From contig DJGH01000043.1 of the NCBI GenBank assembly GCA_002431635.1, positions 211 through 12,633 on the forward strand: 12,423 nt of DNA, in the 5' to 3' direction. Numbering within the stretch: the stretch's first letter is position 1; each line of letters starts with the position of its first letter. Source of the DNA: Petrotoga sp. UBA5851 (lineage in GTDB: Bacteria > Thermotogota > Thermotogae > Petrotogales > Petrotogaceae). A program made the position numbers and the translations under genes. The notes under the pieces were generated by a model. The model ran no database searches, had not been told where the DNA came from, and saw only the letters and a program-made list of their open reading frames with translations. Of the stretch, positions 6,621-12,423 are shown in pieces.

Positions 6621-8426
6621 TTATTTTATGATATTCGAATATTTCAAAATTTCCTCGCTTTTTTCCTTAAGATAATTCTTTAAAGTTAAGATATCATCCG
6701 TAAGAATACCGTCAACTTTCATATCAACAAATTTCTCCATCTCATCTTCACTGTTTACTGTCCATACCCATACTTTTTTGCCTGCATTATGAATGTCTTT
6801 TATCATTTTTTCAGATAGATATGATTTTTCAACATTAAGGAAATCCACTACAAGTTTTTTATAGTCTCCGTAAAGCATATAAGCTATGAACCCTGTTGCT
6901 ATTCTTGGTTCTATGGTTTCAATCATCTCAAGACTTTTATAATCAAGACTTTGAATCATAACCTTTGATATCATATTTCTGTTTTTCACATACCCCACTA
7001 CTTTTTCAACCAAATCCGTTTTTCTGCTGTCAGGCTTGAGCTCTACTACAAGCTTAATATTATCTTTTGCATAGTCAAGAATATCTTCAAAAAGCGGTAT
7101 CTTTACTTGCTGACCGGCAAGTGCTATAAGTTCTTCATAATCAAGGTTATTGACATACTCGCTTATTCCGGTCAGTCTTTTCAGACTCTTGTCATGAAAA
7201 ACAACAACCCTTGAATCCTTTGTTAACTGAACATCTATCTCACAGCTGTCAGCACCCATTTCTTTGGCAGATATTATAGCTTGAAGAGTATTTTCTGTAA
7301 AGTTTTTGCTGTCTCCCCTGTGAGATATTATATCCACACCTGTAAAGTTAAACATTGCATTCTTAAACCTGCCAGCAGAGTAAAGGGTATAAAAAAAGAG
7401 GGAGGTAAGAATTATAGAAAGGAATACCAGCGAGTATGAACTAAGAATTTTTTTTGCCTTCATCTGAAACTTCTCTATTCCTTGCGGTACAGAAAGCTTA
7501 AACTCTTTTGGCTCATGCTCCAAAGCATGATAAATCTCTGAAATCAGACAGATATTTGCAGGCACATACATTGAAACAACTATATAGTAAAGCTGAACCC
7601 CCCATGCGTATATGTAAGGCATGGTCGATGTAAACTCATTGTAGTCAAACCCTGTAGCTCTTACAAACAAAAGAATCAGAAGAATAAATGGCACGCCTAT
7701 GAACAGTGCCGGAATAACCAGGACAATTAAGTTCCAGATAAAAAGTATCCAGATAATCTTTATCTTGTTTCCTTTTGCAAGCAGCCTGCTTTTTTTAAAG
7801 GCCTGCGGTAATGTACAGTCTTCTTCAACAGCCACATTAATCATAAAAACAAGCCCTACCGAAAAGAACACAACCATAAGCATCAGTATTATGTAGGGAA
7901 TAAAAAGCTTATAGGTAGAGAAAATATACTCATCCACGAAATCGGGAACACGTATATTGGCAAAAATTCCACTCTCAATACCTGTTTCAAGAAAGGGAAT
8001 TATTAATAGTGCGAAAATAAGCATTATAAAAAATCCTTTACCCAAAAGAAGCCGCAGTTTTTTCAATGAAGTAATAAAAGCATGAATGACTGAAGGATTG
8101 CTATTATTTCTTGCAGAGTAGTTTATTATAATAAGAACAGAAAATTCAATGAAAAAGATTACCGATAAAAAAAGTGAAATCAGGAAAATTCCTGCAAAAC
8201 CTTTGATGTCTATAAATAATTTAAAGAAATCAGTATTTTTTATAGTACCATCGTTGGAAAGCTTTACAAAAAAAGTGAAGATAAACATCATAAGCGGAAC
8301 TATAAAAAAATGCAATACAGTTTTATATATGCTCTCAAATATAAAATACTCCAAAAAATTATTTTTAAGACTTTTCAATGAAGAACGTATGATGTGGTTT
8401 GTTTTCAATTTTATTTTTTCTGTCAT
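6621..8426 (-). CDS. Glycerophosphodiester phosphodiesterase with N-terminal membrane domain
   Basis: A 601-aa fusion. The N-terminal ~350 residues are a polytopic membrane domain of the GDPD-associated type (PF10110-like). Hydrophobic segments lie near 38-55, 77-103, 130-147, 172-198, 222-256, 276-297 and 330-350. The C-terminal GDPD TIM barrel (about 364-590) hydrolyses glycerophosphodiesters to glycerol 3-phosphate and an alcohol. Visible active-site motifs are HRGD (369-372), ENT (378-380), E396 and D398 (EIDVQLTKD), H411-D412, E462 and K464 (VELKPD), and the closing DGILTD (572-577). The ATG start has GGAGG on the minus strand (plus 8431-8435). The phosphodiesterase is likely to act on membrane lipid headgroups or teichoic-acid-like polymers; which face of the membrane it lies on is not visible. 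It is divergent from ogt. Confidence 0.93.
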   Translation of the reverse strand: MTEKIKLKTNHIIRSSLKSLKNNFLEYFIFESIYKTVLHFFIVPLMMFIFTFFVKLSNDGTIKNTDFFKLFIDIKGFAGIFLISLFLSVIFFIEFSVLIIINYSARNNSNPSVIHAFITSLKKLRLLLGKGFFIMLIFALLIIPFLETGIESGIFANIRVPDFVDEYIFSTYKLFIPYIILMLMVVFFSVGLVFMINVAVEEDCTLPQAFKKSRLLAKGNKIKIIWILFIWNLIVLVIPALFIGVPFILLILLFVRATGFDYNEFTSTMPYIYAWGVQLYYIVVSMYVPANICLISEIYHALEHEPKEFKLSVPQGIEKFQMKAKKILSSYSLVFLSIILTSLFFYTLYSAGRFKNAMFNFTGVDIISHRGDSKNFTENTLQAIISAKEMGADSCEIDVQLTKDSRVVVFHDKSLKRLTGISEYVNNLDYEELIALAGQQVKIPLFEDILDYAKDNIKLVVELKPDSRKTDLVEKVVGYVKNRNMISKVMIQSLDYKSLEMIETIEPRIATGFIAYMLYGDYKKLVVDFLNVEKSYLSEKMIKDIHNAGKKVWVWTVNSEDEMEKFVDMKVDGILTDDILTLKNYLKEKSEEILKYSNIIK

Positions 8427-8463
8427 CTTACCTCCAAAAGAATAAATTTCCGCCGATAAAATT

Positions 8464-8472
8464 TGATATAAT
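8464..8472 (+). promoter_or_regulatory. ogt: Extended -10 promoter for ogt
   Basis: TGATATAAT is a perfect extended -10 (TGn plus TATAAT at 8467-8472). The -35 region is poor, as is usual for this class. It predicts a leader of about 70 nt. Confidence 0.55.
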
Positions 8473-8506
8473 GCTATTAACTGTCAAAATACTTTTTTGC
8501 TTCAAT

Positions 8507-8515
8507 ATTATAGCA
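8507..8515 (-). promoter_or_regulatory. Extended -10 promoter for the GDPD gene
   Basis: On the minus strand the sequence reads TGCTATAAT, a perfect extended -10 element, about 80 nt before the GDPD ATG. It points into the ogt promoter at 8464-8472, so the two would face each other. Confidence 0.5.
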
Positions 8516-8551
8516 AAAATCAATTACTTTTCTATAAGGTGGGAAAAAGAA

Positions 8552-9088
8552 ATGAGAGACTTAAAGGGACAGAAAATGGAAAGAATCATTTTTGTTCACT
8601 ATACAGATTCGCCGCTGGGAAAGCTTTTTTTAGGAGCAACGGAAGCTTCTATAATATTCCTGAAATTTCACAATGAACTGCCTGAACAGCATGACCGGAT
8701 AGAAAAAAATATCCTTTACAAAACCGGCTCACCATTGCTTGAAAACATGGAAGTGCAGTTAAATGAATACTTCAGAGGAAAAAGACGTGAGTTTGACCTA
8801 CCACTTTGTCTTGAAGGCACAGCTTTTCAAAACAAAGTATGGAAAAGTCTTTTGGATATACCATATGGCGAAACTATAACATATTCCAGTCAGGCACAGA
8901 AAATAGATAGCCTGTCCGCTGTAAGGGCAGTTGCAAATGCAGACGGCAAAAACCCCATACCCATAATTGTTCCATGCCACAGGGTAATAGGGGTCAAAGG
9001 AAAACTGACTGGATACAGCGGTGGGTTATGGAGAAAAAAATTCCTGCTTGAACTCGAAAAAGAGGTCTTCACCAAAAAACTTTTTTAA
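8552..9088 (+). CDS. ogt: Methylated-DNA--[protein]-cysteine S-methyltransferase
   Basis: Suicide DNA-repair protein that moves the alkyl group of O6-alkylguanine (or O4-alkylthymine) to its own cysteine. From ATG 8552 it has 178 aa: a short N-terminal domain, then the winged-helix active-site domain with FQNKVWKSLLDIPYGETITYS, the Arg-finger segment SAVRAVANA, and the acceptor motif PCHRV with C142, followed by GYSGGLWRKKFLLELE. ATG 8552 has AAGGTGGG eight nt upstream. ATG 8576, with AAAGGGA six nt upstream, would give 170 aa starting right at the domain and is equally possible. The open frame back to 8399 overlaps the divergent GDPD start and is not coding. No terminator follows, so co-transcription with the AraC-type gene 71 nt downstream is likely. 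Confidence 0.95.
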   Translation: MRDLKGQKMERIIFVHYTDSPLGKLFLGATEASIIFLKFHNELPEQHDRIEKNILYKTGSPLLENMEVQLNEYFRGKRREFDLPLCLEGTAFQNKVWKSLLDIPYGETITYSSQAQKIDSLSAVRAVANADGKNPIPIIVPCHRVIGVKGKLTGYSGGLWRKKFLLELEKEVFTKKLF

Positions 9089-9127
9089 AACCGGAAAAAA
9101 AATCAAAAACTACTGAATTAATTCTTT

Positions 9128-9133
9128 TATAAT
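9128..9133 (+). promoter_or_regulatory. Possible -10 element before the AraC-type gene
   Basis: A TATAAT hexamer lies 27 nt before the start codon, with a strong AAGGAGG (9148-9154) between. No -35 consensus is visible, so this is a weak candidate for a second promoter inside the ogt unit. Confidence 0.35.
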
Positions 9134-9159
9134 CAATATGTCCGGACAAGGAGGCAGAA

Positions 9160-10641
9160 ATGAACGGTTTTTCAGCAGTAGACACCGCAATAGGCTATAT
9201 GGAAAAAAACATTTTCGAAGATATCGATTTTTCACTTCTTTGTGAAGAGATTGGTTACAGTGTATCCTACTTTTATGAGGTGTTTTATAAAAAAACCGGT
9301 CAGACTCCTGCCGCTTTTTTGAGAAATAAAAGGCTTGCCTATTCATGTTGGGATCTGGCTTTTTCCAGCTTAAAGATACTTGATATTTCAGTTAAGTATC
9401 GATTTTCATCTCAGGAATCTTTCACAAGAGCGTTTTCAAAGAAGTTTGAAATAACTCCGGGAAGATTCAGAAAGGAAATCAAAAAAAACTTTGATAAAAA
9501 AAAGTTTTCACAGGAGGCAGGAAAAAATATGGAAGAAACTCTTAAATCCTTTCCGGATAAAAAAGTTTTAAAAGGTGTTATGAAGGTTGGCTTTTACGCA
9601 GGCTCTGACATTTGCCCCGAAGATGTTCCTTTCCCAAGCTGTCTGGCAAGTGTGCTGCGTTATGCGGGCGAGGATTATCCTTGGATACCTGTTCTGGAAC
9701 ATAATAAAACTTGGAAGCTCAACTATCCATATGTTCTGTTTATGGGAGTAAGCGCAATGGCTTTCGGATTTCTATGGAAAAAAGGCTGGCACCAGGATAA
9801 TGTAGATCACATGTTTGTTGCAGATCCTTCACAGATAATAGACCGCGCATTCAGTGCAGCTGGATATGAATATGAAACGGTTGATAAATCAGGATCTCAG
9901 GATGATGAAAAGCTTTTTAGACAAAAAATAATCTACTCCATAAACAATAATCTTCCTGTACTTGCTTTCGGAGTGGTCGGTCCGCCGGAATGTTCTATAA
10001 TAACAGGATATGATCAGAACTGCGATAGAGTTTTAGGCTGGAGTTTTTTTCAAAACTTTGAAGTTTTTAATGACGGGGTCAGCTTCGATGAAAATGGTTA
10101 TTTCATCAGGCAAGATTGGTTCACAAACACCTGGACACTTTTAATTCTTAAGGGAAAAAATCCTGAAAAAAAAGAAATTGATTTCTTTGATACTATGAAT
10201 TGGATTGTAAAAGTGCTTACCACAGAAGATCTTTACGGAAGAAAAGCAGGAACAGCAGCATTGCAGGCTTGGAAAGAGCAGATACTCGATGAAAATGACT
10301 TTATAGGAGTTTCAGAAGAAAAACTTAGAATGATGCATGAAATTCATAACTCTGCAGTCGGAATGTTTGCCGAATGCCGGTGGATAGCCGGACTTTTCCT
10401 GAGAGATCTTGCAGCTAAAAATATGAATTTTGAGTACGAACTTGATCAGGCTGCTTCAATTATGAAGCTGCAGCATGATCTGATGTATAATATGTGGGAT
10501 ATATGTGCAGGAATATATAACCCGAACTCTTGGGAATTTTTTGCCAAGTCTGATGTAAGAAGGCAGCTTTCAAAAGTCATAGATGAAGTAATTTCAAATG
10601 AAAATAAGGTGACCGGTATATTCAAGAAAATAAATTCATAG
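9160..10641 (+). CDS. AraC-type HTH regulator fused to a BtrH-N/C39-like C-terminal region
   Basis: A 493-aa protein. Residues about 6-106 are a complete AraC DNA-binding domain (two helix-turn-helix units: DFSLLCEEIGYSVSYFYEVF, then SSQESFTRAFSKKFEITPGRFRKE), placed at the N-terminus rather than the usual C-terminus. A charged linker (107-137) leads to a region that looks like the papain-fold BtrH N-terminal / C39-like family. A cysteine heads a helix (PSCLASVLRYAG, C161), an aromatic MGVSAMAFGFLW segment is at 195-206, and NNLPVLAFGVVGPPECSIITGYD is at 263-285 with D290-R-V-L-G-W following. Where catalytic members carry His before the GYD strand, this protein has E277-C278, so it may be a ligand-binding rather than hydrolytic domain. 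The end (360-493) is helical. The ligand is unknown. The HTH call is firm; the C-terminal fold is an inference from pattern. Confidence 0.85.
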   Translation: MNGFSAVDTAIGYMEKNIFEDIDFSLLCEEIGYSVSYFYEVFYKKTGQTPAAFLRNKRLAYSCWDLAFSSLKILDISVKYRFSSQESFTRAFSKKFEITPGRFRKEIKKNFDKKKFSQEAGKNMEETLKSFPDKKVLKGVMKVGFYAGSDICPEDVPFPSCLASVLRYAGEDYPWIPVLEHNKTWKLNYPYVLFMGVSAMAFGFLWKKGWHQDNVDHMFVADPSQIIDRAFSAAGYEYETVDKSGSQDDEKLFRQKIIYSINNNLPVLAFGVVGPPECSIITGYDQNCDRVLGWSFFQNFEVFNDGVSFDENGYFIRQDWFTNTWTLLILKGKNPEKKEIDFFDTMNWIVKVLTTEDLYGRKAGTAALQAWKEQILDENDFIGVSEEKLRMMHEIHNSAVGMFAECRWIAGLFLRDLAAKNMNFEYELDQAASIMKLQHDLMYNMWDICAGIYNPNSWEFFAKSDVRRQLSKVIDEVISNENKVTGIFKKINS

Positions 10642-10680
10642 TATTGAAAAACACAGGCTTAAGCCTGTGTTTTTCAATAC
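10641..10680 (+). terminator. Perfect 40-bp palindrome acting as bidirectional terminator
   Basis: Bases 10641-10660 are the exact reverse complement of 10661-10680, with no spacer. In RNA the core ACACAGGC, loop TTAA, GCCTGTGT is followed by five T (10670-10674) and preceded by a matching A-run, as in two-way terminators. It begins on the last base of the AraC-type gene's stop codon. Confidence 0.88.
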
Positions 10681-10718
10681 GCTGTATACTATATTAACAT
10701 AAACTTTTGAGGTGGAAG

Positions 10719-11594
10719 ATGACATATACTATAAAAAATGAGTACCTACAAGTATCTTTAGACAGTAAAGGCGCTGAAATGACCTCTCTGGTAAGTAAAG
10801 ACGGTATCAACTTCCTGTGGACTGCTGATCCAAAGCACTGGGCAAGGCATGCTCCGGTTCTTTTCCCGGTTGTGGGAAAACTTAAAAATAACAGGTATAC
10901 CTTCTGTCAGAAAGAGTATTCTCTAGGTCAGCATGGTTTTGCAAGAGACATGGAGTTCGAGGTTTTATCTGATTTCAACAGTTCCATTGAATTTCTTCTG
11001 AAAAGCAATCCCTATACAAAAGAAAAATTTCCTTTTGACTTTGAGCTTTCTATCCGGTATGCTCTTGAGAAAAATAAAATCCAAATTTTTTACACTGTAC
11101 GAAACAACGATGATCTGACTATGCTCTTTTCTATAGGAGCACATCCCGGCTTCAGATGTCCCTTATACGATAACGAATGTATTAAAGATTACTACATACA
11201 GTTCAATTGCTTGGAAACATCATATATTATGCCTTTAAACCATGAAACTGGACTTTTTGAAAGAGAAACTACTCTGTTGCTTAAGGATGAAGATAAAATT
11301 TTTCTTGACCAAACCACTTTTGAACACGATGCACTTGTATTTAAAGGGCTTATATCAACTGAAGCCGCCATAAAAAGCCATAAAAACAAGCACTCTATAA
11401 CTGTAGGCTTTGAAGGATTTCCATACTTAGGCGTATGGTCAAAGCCCGGCGCACCATTCGTATGTATTGAACCATGGTTCGGACATGCTGACTTCAAAGA
11501 TTCTGACGGCAGTTTTGAAACCAAAGAAGGACTTATCGCCTTAAAACCTTTACAGTCCTTTAAATGTAGTTTTTTTATACAGCTGGATTCATAG
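10719..11594 (+). CDS. Aldose 1-epimerase family protein (LacX/YeaD-like mutarotase)
   Basis: A 291-aa soluble sugar mutarotase of the LacX-like branch, which interconverts alpha and beta anomers of an aldose or aldose phosphate. Family marks: SKGAEMTSL near the N-terminus, then DPKHWARHAPVLFPVVGKLKN (38-58 region), QHGFARD with H72 and R76 (71-77), SIGAHPGF with H142 (138-145), and the C-terminal CIEPWFGHAD with E251 and H256. H142 and E251 are the likely acid/base pair by analogy with GalM. ATG 10719 follows GAGGTGG (10709-10715). The frame is open to a TTG at 10707, but that overlaps the ribosome binding site. It is a single gene between two terminators, so no sugar pathway can be read from its neighbours; physiological substrate unknown. 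Confidence 0.93.
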   Translation: MTYTIKNEYLQVSLDSKGAEMTSLVSKDGINFLWTADPKHWARHAPVLFPVVGKLKNNRYTFCQKEYSLGQHGFARDMEFEVLSDFNSSIEFLLKSNPYTKEKFPFDFELSIRYALEKNKIQIFYTVRNNDDLTMLFSIGAHPGFRCPLYDNECIKDYYIQFNCLETSYIMPLNHETGLFERETTLLLKDEDKIFLDQTTFEHDALVFKGLISTEAAIKSHKNKHSITVGFEGFPYLGVWSKPGAPFVCIEPWFGHADFKDSDGSFETKEGLIALKPLQSFKCSFFIQLDS

Positions 11595-11628
11595 CCAAAT
11601 AATTAAGTTAATACCCCAATAAAAACCA

Positions 11629-11670
11629 AACCTCCGACTGGGCTTAACTTCTGTCGGAGGTTGTTTTTTT
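11629..11670 (+). terminator. Intrinsic terminator between convergent genes
   Basis: AACCTCCGAC (11629-11638) pairs with GTCGGAGGTT (11653-11662) over a 14-nt loop, followed by seven T (11664-11670). The minus strand also has a T-rich side (plus-strand A-run 11621-11625), so it can serve the convergent repeat-protein gene, which ends at 11672. Confidence 0.9.
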
Positions 11671-11671
11671 A

Positions 11672-12423
11672 TTACTTTAACTTTATTATCCAGCCGTCAT
11701 CTTTACCATGATTGCCTGAAGTATCTCCATCTGTTGATCCTGTAAGCCCAACAGCGATATATCCACCGTCTGTTATTTGGATTAAATCCCATAAAGAATC
11801 AAGACTGTTTCCGCCGAAACATTTTAACCATTCCTTATCCCCTGCTGAATTGACCTTTATTAAACAGCTATCAGTCAAATTATGATTACCTGAAAAATCT
11901 CCATCAGTCGACCATACATTTCCAACTGCCATATATCCACCGTCTGTTGCCTGGATTATCCCGTTTAAAGTGTCATCAATGCTTCCGCCGAAACATTTCG
12001 ACCAGAGCTTATTACCGGTTGAACTGACTTCCATTATCCAACCATCATATTTGCCATGATTATCGGAAATATCATTATCCTTCGAGGATGTAATTCCTGC
12101 AATAAGATAATCTCCATTATTTGTCTCGTATATACTAAAAAAATTATCGTTGTTGCTTCCCCCAAAACATCTTGACCATATTAGATTTCCTTCTGAATCA
12201 ACTTTGATTATCCATCCATCCTTGCTGCCGTGATTATCGGAAATATCTCCATTATTTGATTCTGTAATTCCTACAGCGACATATCCGCCATCTGATGTTT
12301 GTATTATGCTGATTAATTTGTCATTTTCAGCTCCGCCGATACATTTGGTTAGTATTAACTGAAATAAAAGCTTATAATTATTTGTAACCGCATCGCTGTC
12401 AGTCCATCCGGTTTTAAATGCTT
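11672..12423 (-). CDS. Tandem 58-residue repeat protein, probable beta-propeller (5' partial)
   Basis: The frame is open on the minus strand from the stop at 11672-11674 to the right edge (249 residues visible), so this is the C-terminal part of a longer protein. It is built of repeats like CFGGs.dD...iiqttDGGYiavG.t.StDGD.SGNHG..DgWIiKv.s.Gn..Ws. The CFGG cysteine codons are at 12341, 12167, 11993 and 11819, an exact 174-bp (58-aa) period. The protein ends right after the GNHG-DDGWIIKLK half of the last unit, with no sorting or anchoring domain. Repeats of this type form beta-propeller-like extracellular proteins in several phyla; Asp-rich DGD.SGNHG turns could bind Ca2+ (inference). A Met at 12032-12034 is internal to a repeat and not the start. 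Function unknown. Confidence 0.88.
   Translation of the reverse strand, partial: AFKTGWTDSDAVTNNYKLLFQLILTKCIGGAENDKLISIIQTSDGGYVAVGITESNNGDISDNHGSKDGWIIKVDSEGNLIWSRCFGGSNNDNFFSIYETNNGDYLIAGITSSKDNDISDNHGKYDGWIMEVSSTGNKLWSKCFGGSIDDTLNGIIQATDGGYMAVGNVWSTDGDFSGNHNLTDSCLIKVNSAGDKEWLKCFGGNSLDSLWDLIQITDGGYIAVGLTGSTDGDTSGNHGKDDGWIIKLK
11675..12343 (-). repeat. Four in-frame 174-bp tandem repeats
   Basis: The units are counted from the CFGG cysteine codon: 12341-12343, 12167-12169, 11993-11995 and 11819-11821. Spacing is exactly 174 bp each time, with no indels. The leftmost unit (the C-terminal repeat) is incomplete. Units have diverged at DNA level; the first visible one reads CIGGAENDKL and the second keeps NNGDYLIAG in place of DGGYIAVG. 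Confidence 0.85.

Noticed and set aside
8399..8551. Possible 51-residue N-terminal extension of Ogt
   Set aside because: It overlaps the divergent GDPD start and both promoters, and the peptide (MFSILFFLSSYL...) is not Ogt-like; ATG 8552 has a good ribosome binding site.
9061..9118. Terminator after ogt (A-run, C, T-run near 9072-9086)
   Set aside because: The A6/T6 pairing has almost no loop and lies within the last codons; it is too weak to call.
10707..10718. TTG start of the epimerase
   Set aside because: The codons are the ribosome binding site of ATG 10719.
12032..12034. Met codon as start of a 120-aa protein
   Set aside because: The frame is open to the window edge and the Met falls inside a repeat (GWIMEVSS, where other units have GWIIKV), so it is internal.
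11675..12343. CRISPR array or satellite DNA
   Set aside because: The 174-bp repeats are diverged, coding and in frame, with protein-level conservation; there are no short identical repeats with unique spacers.

Overview
This is an AT-rich bacterial window with tightly packed genes, strong GGAGG-type ribosome binding sites, sigma-A-like promoters and several clear intrinsic terminators. The mix of genes is ordinary low-GC bacterial chromosome: a chemoreceptor, a cation ATPase under a manganese riboswitch, a SERCA-like pump, a membrane GDPD and a LacX-like epimerase. Clostridia would fit. The short signal peptide ending in FSFA and the style of the chemoreceptor tail would also fit Fusobacteria or Thermotogae. 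The phylum cannot be fixed from sequence alone. No phage, IS element, CRISPR array, tRNA or rRNA is visible.

Layout. (1) 1-1990, plus: the 3' part of a dCache methyl-accepting chemotaxis protein, cut by the left edge, then a terminator. (2) 1993-4842, plus: a near-consensus promoter, a yybP-ykoY (Mn2+) riboswitch whose closing stem overlaps a 15-bp terminator hairpin, then a P2-type Ca2+/Mn2+ ATPase. (3) 4971-5692, plus: an exported ferritin-like DUF2202 protein and its terminator. (4) 5781-8426, minus: a membrane-anchored SLT-type lytic transglycosylase and a polytopic glycerophosphodiester phosphodiesterase. The transglycosylase has its own promoter. (5) 8552-10680, plus: an Ogt-type O6-alkylguanine-DNA alkyltransferase, followed 71 nt later by an unusual regulator. 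That regulator has an N-terminal AraC helix-turn-helix joined to a large C-terminal region resembling the BtrH-N / C39-like fold, and it ends in a perfect 40-bp palindromic terminator. (6) 10719-11594, plus: a LacX/YeaD-like aldose 1-epimerase, ending in a terminator. (7) 11672-12423, minus: the C-terminal part of a tandem-repeat (probably beta-propeller) protein with an exact 58-residue period, cut by the right edge.

Functional reading. The best-supported regulatory unit is riboswitch plus ATPase: Mn2+ binding should stabilise aptamer stem P1, prevent the terminator from forming and switch on metal export. The neighbouring exported diiron-type protein may be a metal-related partner, but that is inference. 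The transglycosylase and GDPD concern the cell envelope. The most novel-looking gene is the AraC-HTH/C39-like fusion beside ogt. No stretch over 300 bases lacks a gene or regulatory element. The longest unexplained gap is 6485-6620, which is AT-rich and holds only weak inverted repeats.
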